Shown piece by piece: positions 35,328 to 45,586 of a stretch of DNA of 64,000 bases. The position numbers were made by a program, and so were the translations under genes. Below the pieces are notes generated by a model. It was not told the DNA's origin. It searched no databases and was given only the letters and a program-made list of their open reading frames with translations. Positions within the stretch are counted from its first letter, which is position 1. Each line of letters opens with the position of its first letter. This stretch comes from Acephala macrosclerotiorum (Eukaryota; Ascomycota; Leotiomycetes; Helotiales; Mollisiaceae), in NCBI GenBank assembly GCA_014904845.1, contig MU119202.1, positions 992,001 to 1,056,000 on the forward strand, given 5' to 3'.

Positions 35328-37604
35328 ATGGCCTCGGCCGGAAACTACGCAAGATTTCCCACCTCACCTCCAGCCTATCCACCATACGGCTCTCCTAACT
35401 ATTCTTCGAGGCGATGGGCTCAAAGTCCATCAACACCAACATTCCATGAGGAATTCAGCCCCTCATTTAGTGGCCCACCAAGTGGTGGACAACCCAATAA
35501 ACAATACATACAGCCTTTGATCCACGAAGATGAACCAAGTTTCCATAGGCCAACCCGGATACCGCACCGTCTCACAATTTTTCTCTTCAACTGGTGGCTA
35601 TGCGTCCTCAGCATCCTCCTCAGCATACTTGCTCTTGCCGCAATTGTTATCCTTTTAGCAATCGTGGACAACAGGACCCTTCCAACGCTCCCTCTCAACA
35701 TCACGGTCAACACCTACATCTCGTTCTTTTCTACAATGGCAAAAGCGACTATGCTCTTCGCTGTAGCTGAGTCCTTGAGCCAGCTAAAGTGGTTGTGGTT
35801 CCGTCAGCCAAGAATGTTGGAGGAGATACAAGTAAGCCCATCCTCTCACTAATATTCGCCTTTCCCCGCCTCCTTTGCTTTCGAGAGTTCTAAATGTCCT
35901 GAGCTTGCTGGGACACTCAACTATCCTCTTCAAATGCTTGAAATAGGAATACTGACACCGATATCTTGGGTGCAGACCTTTGATGACGCGAGTCGAGGGC
36001 CGATGGGAGCTGCTCAATTGATTATCAGGACGAGTGCTTTTCATTTGGCAACTTTGGGAAGTTTGATTACGATATTGAGTTTGGTCATGGATCCGTTTGC
36101 GCAGCAGATTTTGTCATATCCTCAGAGGACGATACACGTTGGACACGCGAGTGTGAAGAGGGCTCAGGTTTATGACGAAGGGGTTGATTTGAGTACTTGT
36201 AAGCTGATTTCGAAGTCCCAGCTTCTAGAGTGCTTTCTGAGATCCATATTGTTCGAACTTCAGCTGAACCTCGTTAGTGGACAGCGGTTTACTTGCTGGA
36301 CCTGATTGGGGTAAGTCTCATCTACTCTAAGTTGTATTCTCGTTCCTCTTTGCTTTGGGAGTCTTCAATGTCCTGGCCTTCCTGGATATTCTCCTCGTCT
36401 CCTCGAAATGTATGGAATAGGAATGCTGGCTCTGACACTCTGGGCACCAGGAATGAAAGCTGCCGTATTCAATGGCATCTTCAGCCCCCAAACTGTCCAA
36501 GACTTGAGACCCGCCTGCGATACCGGCAATTGTACTTTCCCGCTCTTCGACTCCTTAGCAATGTGTAGCAAGTGTCTCAACGTCACCAACAATGTGGTCA
36601 ACAATACCCCACAACCGGCTACCATCAGTGGAGTCCAGAACATCAGCTACACCATACCAGGAGGCGCCCAGATCAAATTCTCAGCTATATTTGAGGAGGG
36701 TGGCCTGGCAGATGGACCCTCGACTATTTCGACTACTGTCCTTCCCGCCAACATGTCCAAGGATATGCTGGGACTTCAAGATCCTCTCTTGATGCTTGCG
36801 GTCCTTCAGTTCCCGAATGTGAAGCAGCAGATTCATGATGGCAACTACTGGAGTTCATTACCAGTCACACAAGAATGCGCTCTCTACTTCTGCGTCAACA
36901 CATACAACCTCACCGTCCAGAACAGCGTTGTAAACACAACTGTAATCAGTTCATGGACCAGCGATACCGGAACGCCGACAGTCGGTGGAGCTCTCCAGCC
37001 CAACGGAATGGAAGGTACCCAAGACGCAATATTACAACGACCTCCAACAGCCCAAGGAGGAAACGACACATATCAGATCCCAGCCGGGACATTGGCGACT
37101 TTGAAATCATGGCTCAACGTAACTCTGCAAGGGACGTACAATACATCATTCAGCATCTTCAACGGCACGGCCTGGCCTAGCGATGCACTGCAAGCACTTG
37201 ATGGGACGACTGACTGGGGCGGCCTTATAGCTAACATCTCGACGGCAATGACGAGTTATATACGAGATCCGGTAGAGTCCGATTCTGCTACGGACGTGGT
37301 CAATGGGGTCTCTCACACAGTGGAAACGTTCATCCATGTGAAGTGGGGATGGCTGGGCTTACCAGTGGGGTTGGTAGGGATGTCGATTGTGTTTCTAGTC
37401 GCGACTATGGTGAAGAATGAGAGGACGAAAGCGATGGCTTGGAAATCGAGTAGTTTGGCTTTGCTGTTTCATGGTTTGGAGGGTGTGGGGAGAGGTGCTG
37501 GAGAAGGATTGGGGCAAATGAAGGATGTTGCGAAGAGGACGAGGGTGGTGTTGACAAGGGGCGATGATGGAGAATGGAAATTGATTAATGCGAGGTATCG
37601 ATAA
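35328..37604 (+). CDS. DUF3176 fungal membrane protein
   Basis: Predicted multi-span membrane protein of the fungal DUF3176 family, function unknown. Exons: 35328-35831, 35976-36198, 36278-36310 (33-nt microexon, less certain), then 36451-37604 (or 36421, same phase); about 637-647 residues. A Pro/Ser-rich N-terminus is followed by a transmembrane segment from NWWLCVLSILLSILALAA, the family signature TMAKATMLFAVAESLSQLKW, and TFDDASRGPMGAAQL. A large Cys- and N-glycosylation-rich lumenal/extracellular region follows (DTGNCTF, CSKCLN), then a final membrane helix WLGLPVGLVGMSIVFLVATM and a basic cytosolic tail. The frame is open throughout. Introns 1 and 3 are copies of one another. Confidence 0.85.
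35832..35975 (+). repeat. intron 1 of the DUF3176 gene, homologous to intron 3
   Basis: This 144-bp intron aligns along most of its length with intron 3 of the same gene. Shared blocks include a TTTGCTTT block, AATGTCCTG with a following CCTGG or GCTGG, and GAATAGGAAT before a CTGACAC branch-like site and a TGGG...CAG 3' end. Two introns of one gene being copies suggests an introner-like element or a segmental duplication. Confidence 0.7.
36311..36450 (+). repeat. intron 3 of the DUF3176 gene, homologous to intron 1
   Basis: This 140-bp intron shares the block order of intron 1. Homology to the intron 1 acceptor favours splicing at 36450. A second AG at 36419-36420 is 30 nt upstream and in the same phase, so alternative use would add ten residues. 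Confidence 0.65.
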
Positions 37605-38293
37605 TATATGAAGTAACGGGACAAGGTCTCCTTTAAAATACTTCTCACTGTCCCATTGTTCTCCAGGACGTTTGAATTTCAAAAGTGCTCTCCTAGGCTC
37701 AAGATTTTAAAGGTAGAGAGGTTACTTTTCTACTTTTTCAAAGTGCTTCTCATTGTTCAACAGTTACACAGGACATTTGAACCTCAAAAGTAGTATTCCA
37801 GACTTGAATACCCGCGCTCTTAGCTTGAAGAGACCTCCAAAATGTTGAATCCATCTAAATAGTTTCCAGCATACGTTTAATCATGTGCATGGAGACTTCC
37901 GAACATCAACCTCGTGAACATGGACAGGGGGCTTACTTTAATTTCCTTAAGCGCGATGGCATCGAAGGTGAGATTCATCCTTCCGCCCGCCAATATCGTA
38001 AACTCACTTATTGGAAGCAAAGAATGCTGTAAAATATAACTTCTTCAGTAGAGCAATCAAGGTTGTAAATTCTTAGGGAAGTGGTCTCACAAGTAGTGGG
38101 GGTGTTGTCGTCAAGCATCCGGCCAGGGGTCGGTTTAACCTTAGCGTGAGTTGGAGTTGATCGATAGCCTCAGCAATTTACCACTCTAAATCAATATCAC
38201 ATCACATCAACCCCATGCAATAGCCATTGATTCACTCTTGCTGGCTCATGACCAATTACCGACTCACAATTACTCGCATACTCCGCCATCACG
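37605..38293. other. intergenic region with a degenerate direct repeat
   Basis: Two diverged copies of a roughly 75-bp unit lie at about 37632-37707 and 37736-37812, both containing TTCTCA(C/T)TGT...CAGGAC(G/A)TTTGAA and then TCAAAAGT. Nothing coding is seen. The remainder should be the promoter of the Whi2-like gene. Confidence 0.55.
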
Positions 38294-39822
38294 TTGTCTA
38301 ATCAAGCCAACGAGTCCCTCAGGGGCGTCAGGCTCGACGACAACGATCTCGAGATCAAACTGGACGAAGACGTTAACCGCGCCCAATCACCACCTCCCCA
38401 ATATCCGATCTCAGAAGCTTCAGGATCTTCTCCCCCTTCTCTAAGACCGCCGCCGTTCTCGTCACTATACACATCGACTGCAGAAGCTGTCGAGGCATAC
38501 AAAACAGCCGTCACAGAGGCTGGCGCATCTGCTTCAGTCCCAGCCTACGCGCCAGTTGCACCCAAGCCTTCTACCTCCCAAGATCGAGACGTCTGTGCAG
38601 AGACCAAGGCTGCTCCTCCACAGGACAATAAAGGAGAGTCATCGAAGAAGGACGACGATAACGAGCCACCGCCAGCTTATTCAGAGGGTTCCAGCCCACT
38701 CGAATCTTTCACATACCTGATGGCGGCCGCAGGAGGAGCTGCGAGTATTATTACTCAAGTGCAGCAAGGTGGTGCACCACCGATCAATACTTTGGGAGGT
38801 AAGACGCGTTACAATCTGCGTCAATGGCTGTTCACTTACGCGATCTGCAGATGTCGGCGCCGATGAGAACATCACGATGGACCTACGGTATTACATTTGG
38901 GAGGCGCTTGTAGAAACAAGATGCTGATATTTCTAGGGGACAACGGTTTACACTATCCAGAGACGAACTGCTGACACTTCCCGAATTCGTCCTCCTTTCA
39001 CTCTTCCCGAATGGCCTGCTTCCTGATGGACATTTGAATACATACCATGAGGGGGACGCTTTCCAAGTTGATGTCCGTGAAGTCCAATATATGCGCAATA
39101 TATTAAGCAATTTAGACATAAACATAGCTAACCTAAGCTCACAGTATGACCCAGCGTCACTGCAATACATGCTCGAGTTCTTCAGAACTGTTGCACAAAC
39201 AATTCCCACGTCCGAGTCGCCATCTGCAGAGGCAGACGCAGTACCAATTGAGCCAATGGCTGGATCGGCGCGGGAGATGTTACAGGATCGGGCGGGCATA
39301 ATTGTGTTGAGGGAGGATTTGGATTTCTACGTTATACCACCAAAGCCCGACATTGAGCAACCTGAGATGATTGAGGTCAAGAGAGCGGCTGGGAAGGCTT
39401 TGCTAAGACAAGACGGCATCTTCTCCGGGCTGCGAAGAAGCGAGGAGACTGGCACTACGGAACAACATTTGATCGAAATGTTGACTGCTGGGTAAGAGAT
39501 GAAAGCAGATTTCTGGAAGCCATTACTGATCTATACTAGTGGATTTAACCATGACGATACCTGGGGCCACCGAGCCAACGAACCAAACAAAGCTGTCATC
39601 TGCAGTCTCGCTCTCGCCCGACTACGAACCGACATCCGAAGCGATATGGGTAATAACGCTGTCGGAATGGCTCAAAAGCTTTTGCTGTTCTGGAGAAAGC
39701 CTGCCCGAAGATGCTGGTGGGAGGGTGTCGAGCTAGAGAACGTGGATGGCGTAGAGGGCAAGCTGAAAGTGTGGATCCGAAGAGTTTGGACTTTGGAGAT
39801 GAGCGTTATTGGTCTGCGCTAA
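38294..39822 (+). CDS. Whi2-like BTB-domain phosphatase-activator homologue
   Basis: Cytosolic BTB/POZ-fold protein related to the yeast general-stress phosphatase activator Whi2. Exons: 38294-38798, 38851-38887, 38937-39072, 39145-39491, 39540-39822; about 435 residues. After a Pro/Ser-rich N-terminus come RFTLSRDELLTLPEFVLLSL and FPNGLLPDGHLNTYHEGDAF, then YDPASLQYMLEFFR (BTB), REDLDFYVIPP, KAVICSLALARLRTDIRSD and a C-terminal RRVWTLEMSVIGLR. The open frame begins with TTG (38294-38296) where an ATG is expected; the nearest upstream in-frame codon of note is a stop at 38249-38251. Intron 3 (72 nt, donor GTCCGT) is a stop-free multiple of three, so its retention would add 24 residues. Confidence 0.8.
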
Positions 39823-40761
39823 GCATTCCCCTATACCCTTTCCATTTGTCTAATCCTCTGTGGGTTTGTTATATCCAGAAAGTACAGGCTTCAAAAGCTC
39901 CGCTAGCGTCGTTTTGTTTATTGTAGCATGGCTCTCTTGTTTTCGTTTGTGGTTTCTTGTTAGGCTCGCATGGCGTGCGTGGGGGCCTTTGGCATTGTTT
40001 CCTGGTTCTGAAGAATTTGATTCCCTTGGTGGTGGAGCGAAGTGAATTGTACACGAGAAAATGGAGATGCCGGTACAATACATAGAGTGTCATTACAGAA
40101 ATTCTCGTTCTCAAATTGGTTCCCCCGTCATTGTTCAGAAGCCGCTCCCAAATTAAGATTCGGGCAGCTCGTCTCGTCTCGGTACCTTCTCATGAGAGTG
40201 CGGGTAACTAGTGCTCCCGTTCTTCTTACGCAAGAAAATCTAACTCCAAATATTTGATTTTACTTCTACAGCATACTGCCTTTCGTTTAACACAATCTCC
40301 CAGCACATCACAGTCATTGTGAGCAGGACCATGTTCTAGTCTATCATTTTGACACACACTTTGCTTGGCCATTATAGAAGCATTTCGTAGCAGTCTGACT
40401 TCTACGTCTTTACTTTCCAAGAGCACATAGCGAATACCTAAGCTCGCTTAGGTGTAGGATAATTAGCGTCATGGCATCGATTATGTAAATTATCCCTTCC
40501 TGCAAGTGCATCCTAGCCATTCCTTCAAAATCGTATAAGGAAAGGAGGTTGACAAAAACATGCACATAGGCAAATCCAAGGAGATCTGACGGCGATGGAC
40601 TCTCGTCGGGTCCTTCCTGTCGGCTGGGGCAAAGTGTGGGTGCCCAGACACAACAATTTCGCTTTCATCCATGTTCGTACGGGCTACGTTCAGAAGGAAA
40701 TCCTTGTGGGCTCAGGCCAACGGCTACTTCGTTGAAACAAGCAGCCGCTCAAAATGATAGA
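39823..40761. other. intergenic region
   Basis: About 0.9 kb. An ATG at 40595 opens a short out-of-frame ORF encoding LPVGWGKVWVPRHNNFAF, loosely WW-domain-like but lacking the second Trp, just upstream of the next gene. Nothing else recognised. Confidence 0.4.
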
Positions 40762-42747
40762 ATGGTTGTGGGAGGGGGTGCAGGTATTGAAAGAGGGTCT
40801 TTAGAACTAGATAAGGACGTAAGAACCGAGCAACATCCTCTTGCACCTGTTACTCACTTTTCCCACCCTACAACTAGTCTTCTCGCTGATTTATATTCAT
40901 CTAAGCCTGAGCCCAGTCCAGTATGCCGTTCACTGTCCAAGTCCAATGCATGGGACAAGTTGAGTGAATGGCAAGATGCACATGCTTGGGAACAGCGCGA
41001 ACTCGAGGCTATACTCATCTCGGAGCTTCCTCTCCATCAAGTCATGGACAATCTTCCAGACCGGTGGGACATACACAGGTATCCGACTTCTCGTCAGAGC
41101 ATAGCTAATGTGCGTGCCGTCACGAGAAGATGGTTTGAGGCGGAGACTAAGGAGCATCAGACACGGGTTCGGGAAGAGGTTGAGGATCTGCTCTCCGATC
41201 TGCCTCCCCATCAATCCGTGAACAGTTTGCCGAACCCACTGATCGGACCAACATTTGCAACTCTTCATCAGAGCACAGCTAGTCAACTTGGGGCCATTGG
41301 TTCTGCTGTATTCCAAGAACAAAATGCTCTCGATCAAATCGAATTTCGGAATCCGGCGTTGGGAGGACAGGCCGCTGTCAGCTTGGGACAAGATCTTGCT
41401 GTTCAGCACTCTACTATCCCAGGACCATCTCAGCAAATGCCCACGATCCCAAACAGGCCGTCGAGCTGGCCAGAACATAGCAACCTCGAGGTGGAAGCGA
41501 GCCATAATAAAGGTTCTCAGGAATCTTCTTCACATCCAAGCAATCTATGGAGCATATTGCAGACCACTGTTTCCAGCAACGAGATTCATTCTCGTGCAGC
41601 TGAGGAAACTACTTTGGCTCTACAAAATGCGATAGATGGAATGCCGGGAAGGCAGGCTAATGCTCCTGCCAAACAGAACTCTGCATTTTCTACATCGCAG
41701 CAAACTTTGCCGACTATCAACAATTCGCCGAATCAAAACGCAAGCAGCACGAATGGTGCTTATGCGCAATCTTTCTCCAGCCAAGACAACAGGGGCACTG
41801 TCACCTTGGCTCAAATAAGCACGTACAACGCGGGAGCCACTGCCAATTCTCATGCATCTATGGTCCCTAGTGTTCCCACTCCACCTCGAACACCCCTGGG
41901 CCTATCTTTCACCTCACCTCCGAGATCTACTTCCCGAACGTTGTTCGCTCAACATCTTCAGGCTCACAACGCACCTTACGGATCAGATACCCTTCACGCA
42001 GCGCCCCAAAAGCTGACGGGACCATCGTTCCCCCAAAATCTTCAACGCCAGAACACAGGCCACTCTCAGAACCCATCGCATACGCAAACACGACGCCGAA
42101 ACTTCACCTACGACCCCGTAGCAGATGCAAATTCACAAGCGGGCACAACTGTGATCGTCAATGGACAGGAACACGTTTTGGGAACTCAATTGAACGGGCT
42201 ACCAGAGCCCACTGAAATGGTTACTGCGGGGTCTTCCTTTCAAACGGGAGTAAATTACCAGAGTCTTGAATATCACAACCAGCCAAGTATCGCCATGGGA
42301 GGAGACATGAAAGTCGTTTCTGCCACAAATCCAATCAGCCAACAGCAAGGAGTGTTATATTCCCAAGCCGCCACTACCCAAAGCAATGAAAGCGATCAAA
42401 ATGATCAACCCAACGCGGCTGAGGAAGAAGATATACCAGAATCAACCCCCACACATCCCCGCGTCCGACTCCCCCCTCAGCCTCCCGCCCCTTCAAATCC
42501 CACCATAACAGCACCTATCCCCTCTGGCTCATCTGTACCATCCCAAGGAGTGCAAGCATTTGCTCAAATGGCAAGTCAACAGCCGTTACAGCAGGTACAA
42601 AGCCAGATACAGGTCCAGGCGCATGCCCAGAGATCAAGACGAGGACAAGGTGTTCCTGGTGCGCCTACTGGTCCTAGGAATTATTGGCCTTCGAGGCGTG
42701 ATGATCGTTGGGAAGGAGGCGCGGGCCCTTCAAATCCTGAGTTATAG
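40762..42747 (+). CDS. unrecognised Gln/Ser/Asn-rich protein
   Basis: A 661-residue uninterrupted ORF from the first in-frame ATG at 40762; the frame is open upstream to a GTG at 40636, but that part looks like a shadow of another frame. Residues about 60-170 form a helical region with two related segments, ELPLHQVMDNLP and DLPPHQSVNSLP, about 64 residues apart and each after an acidic helix, suggesting an internal duplication. The rest is low-complexity Gln/Ser/Asn/Pro-rich sequence, with a short Arg-rich C-terminus (SRRGQG, PSRRDDRWEG). I do not recognise the family. A nuclear regulatory or condensate-forming role would be a guess. Confidence 0.65.
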   Translation: MVVGGGAGIERGSLELDKDVRTEQHPLAPVTHFSHPTTSLLADLYSSKPEPSPVCRSLSKSNAWDKLSEWQDAHAWEQRELEAILISELPLHQVMDNLPDRWDIHRYPTSRQSIANVRAVTRRWFEAETKEHQTRVREEVEDLLSDLPPHQSVNSLPNPLIGPTFATLHQSTASQLGAIGSAVFQEQNALDQIEFRNPALGGQAAVSLGQDLAVQHSTIPGPSQQMPTIPNRPSSWPEHSNLEVEASHNKGSQESSSHPSNLWSILQTTVSSNEIHSRAAEETTLALQNAIDGMPGRQANAPAKQNSAFSTSQQTLPTINNSPNQNASSTNGAYAQSFSSQDNRGTVTLAQISTYNAGATANSHASMVPSVPTPPRTPLGLSFTSPPRSTSRTLFAQHLQAHNAPYGSDTLHAAPQKLTGPSFPQNLQRQNTGHSQNPSHTQTRRRNFTYDPVADANSQAGTTVIVNGQEHVLGTQLNGLPEPTEMVTAGSSFQTGVNYQSLEYHNQPSIAMGGDMKVVSATNPISQQQGVLYSQAATTQSNESDQNDQPNAAEEEDIPESTPTHPRVRLPPQPPAPSNPTITAPIPSGSSVPSQGVQAFAQMASQQPLQQVQSQIQVQAHAQRSRRGQGVPGAPTGPRNYWPSRRDDRWEGGAGPSNPEL

Positions 42748-43431
42748 GTGAAGACGAAGTTGGTGTGGATGTGGATATCGCTGTTTGGGCTAGGATGGAA
42801 GGAGCAAGAAGTACGAGGGTATTGAATGAGGGACGGGCTTGGATTGAGTTTCAAGATATATTTGCGAATTTTGGACTTCCTCTTGCGGTACTGTTTTTTT
42901 GATTAGTTTGAGAGGATCTGTTGTACATACTATATGAGGGTAAGAATGTCGGAGCTGGTTGCCTAAGGTGTTTTGGCATGTGAGGGATATTTTGCGAATC
43001 CTAGATGAGTGGGTGAGACTCGATAGGTCTTTATCACAAGTTTAAAGTCGGAGGCCTTGATAATCTGTTTGCATGCTGCGTTTGATGGCTACATGTCACA
43101 GTTGGGAAAGTATGTTGCGCACCTAATGTCTGAGAAAGAAAAGGAGTTAAATGGTCCGGCGTGGAGGTACAAAGAAGAGTTGAGGAATCCTTGTTGATTT
43201 GAAATGCAAGCTTTTCAAAATTCTTTCCCCAAACCTATGCCATTTTCACTCCCATTTTCACTCTATACCTCCGTTCAGACTGGAGTGCGAGGCTGACAGG
43301 CACATTTCTCACAAAAGGCATGACAAGTATTGAGTGGAATATCTTGGATATATCTCCGAGGAAGTTATTACAGAATGGTATCTAAGCAAGCAATTCGAAC
43401 GGTATATCTTTCGAACCAACCAAACCCTCAT
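42748..43431. other. convergent intergenic region
   Basis: 684 bp between two converging genes; expected to hold both 3' ends. Nothing recognised. Confidence 0.5.
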
Positions 43432-44738
43432 TCAAACATCGAAGTCTTTCGGATCAGCTCCCAGATGTTTCCACATCCTCATAACCTCCAAATCATCACC
43501 CTTTCCCTTCGCCGGTATCAGATAGTCCTTCTCATCATTCTCCTGCACGTACATCACACTTTCATTCCTTCCCAGGCTTAACGCCAGAGAACCTTCAACG
43601 AAATGCGGCTGGTAATGTTTCGAAGCTGTGCGGCCCTTGATCATGGATAGAATATTCGACACGGCGACGTCCGACTGCATCATACCCGCTCTCGCCATCT
43701 TTGGGCCTCCTGTCTCGGCAACGTCTCCTAGGGCGAAGATGTGTGAGTATGCTGGGTCCATGAGTTGAAGTGTCGGCTTGACGTGAATTCTCCCTGACTT
43801 GGCTAGGACGTCAAGTCCAAGATTGCCGACAATACTGGAGTTTGGCGTTTGACCTGTGCATGGTATCTGTTCCCCCATCAGCTGCATATACTTTCACTCA
43901 ATAATCTAGGACTTGCCACGAGGTCGAACTCCTCGAAACCTCCATCCTTGAATTCCAACGAAGTGGTCTTTTCCACCGACCCAGTAGGCGGCAACACAGG
44001 TCGTTCTCCAAGCCTAAGCTTGATTCCCATCTCACTAAGCTTCGACGAAACATGCTCATGCAACCTCCTCCCAAAAGCCGGTAACAGCACCTCTCTCGAC
44101 TGGATCAAAGTAACCTCCTTCTCAGGATAATAACTTTTCACATCGCTCGCCAACTGTACACCCACTGCTCCTCCACCAACCAATGCAATCCTCTGATTGG
44201 AATTGATGGCTTCCTGCATACTCCTTAGCTCCGCCGCTCCCCTTTCTTTCTCGCTGCTCTTCACGTTCGCTGGATAAGGGAGCTTGGATCCCGTCGCTAT
44301 AGCCAAATATTCGAACTTGACTGTCTTTCCAGACGCTAACTCAACGACGTTATCTTTAGCATTCACACTAACGGCTAAATCGTAGACTTGTTCAAAGATT
44401 CCTTCTGGTGCATTCTTGCCGAGTCCGGTGTATGGGATGAAAGCTTTCTTCTCATTACCTGTAACAGAATACCGGGGAAAGTTGAACAGGTGCTTGAAAT
44501 GGGAATTCTTTTCGATGAGGACCACGCGGTATCCTGTTGGGAGGGACTCGGTGAGACGACGGGCGAGTTGGACGCCAGTGAATGAACCGCCGATGACCAC
44601 AACGTTGAGAGGGGATGACACGGCTTTGTAGGAGTACTTGTGAGCGATCGCTTGTATTCTTTGGATGAGGAGCGTGAGGCCGTAGGAGAGGATTAGGCGG
44701 GAGTAAAGGAGGATGACTTTGAGTTTATCAGACGCCAT
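43432..44738 (-). CDS. FSP1/AIF-like FAD-dependent oxidoreductase
   Basis: Pyridine-nucleotide-disulphide oxidoreductase of the AMID/FSP1 (AIFM2) type, expected to reduce quinones with NAD(P)H at a membrane. Exon 1 43917-44738 and exon 2 43432-43866 give 418 residues. A hydrophobic/amphipathic N-terminus precedes the FAD-binding motif NVVVIGGSFTGVQLARRL (residues 45-62), an ATGS motif, the second dinucleotide motif RIALVGGGAVGVQLA, and the C-terminal FAD-contact FALGDVAETGGPKMA. The single 50-bp intron has a GC donor (GTG|GCAAGT) with an AACAG acceptor. The frame is intact. It runs convergently to the unknown Gln-rich gene. Confidence 0.9.
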
Positions 44739-45586
44739 GATGAAATTTCAAAACAACAACACGAACAATTCGAGAGCAATGCAAGAATTTCAAAAGTATA
44801 ACAGTTGAAAAAGAAAGGAAAGAGAACAGAAAGGCCCAGCGAAACCCGGGCGAAGCATGGGGCTTATATCCCATCCATATTCGTCACCCGTAATACACCT
44901 CGCAATCGGACAATTGCCGCTCCCGACAACGGTCTACGCATCCTCCCAGACGCAACCCGTATGCCTAGCAGGATGAGAAATGTGTTCAGAGCTCTCACGG
45001 TGATCAAGATACCTTGTCTCCATGGAATTTCCGTCTCAGCTCCACTCGGTGAATTCTCTCATTGAAGGACTTACCAACCGCCAAGAGAAATAAAGTTATC
45101 AGATCGATCGGATAAAAAATCAACCTCTCGGAGGTCGGAAACGTGTCCTTCCCCATTCTTGATATATTTCAGCAGGCTCCAGCGCAGCCTCGTGAAGTGG
45201 GTCGTTCGCTAAGGATCGGGGCCGAACTCGAGTTTCTTATGTCCGAGATCTAGTCGAAAAGGAAGGACTCGCCCTTCTCCAAAAGTTGAGGTTTGGGTTC
45301 TGCATAAATTGCACAAGTTGTGCAATCGCCAGTGGTGTGACAGGATGCGTGGCCCCTGTTTATGTGTGTAAATGATGGGTTGATTTCAGAGGTTGCGGTG
45401 AGCAGGGTACAGTTTCCAGTGCCTAGCGAGATATCTTGTACCTTTTCATAGTACCTGCCTACCCTCTTCAATTGATGGTTCTTTGGTGTCTCCTGTTCTC
45501 TTCCCACTGCCTGAGATGCGTTTTGAAGCCAATTGATTCTATTGATATCAATTGATTCTTTCGTCTTGTCGTCGTCTTCGTTCCAA
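44739..45586. promoter_or_regulatory. divergent intergenic region
   Basis: 848 bp between the flavoprotein and desaturase start codons, so it should hold both promoters. A minus-strand ORF at 45250-45663 overlaps the desaturase start and shows no domain. Confidence 0.45.

Noticed and set aside
40595..40732. WW-domain-like short ORF upstream of the Gln-rich gene
   Set aside because: The second conserved Trp is missing, the frame ends after 45 codons and I found no convincing splice into the next frame.
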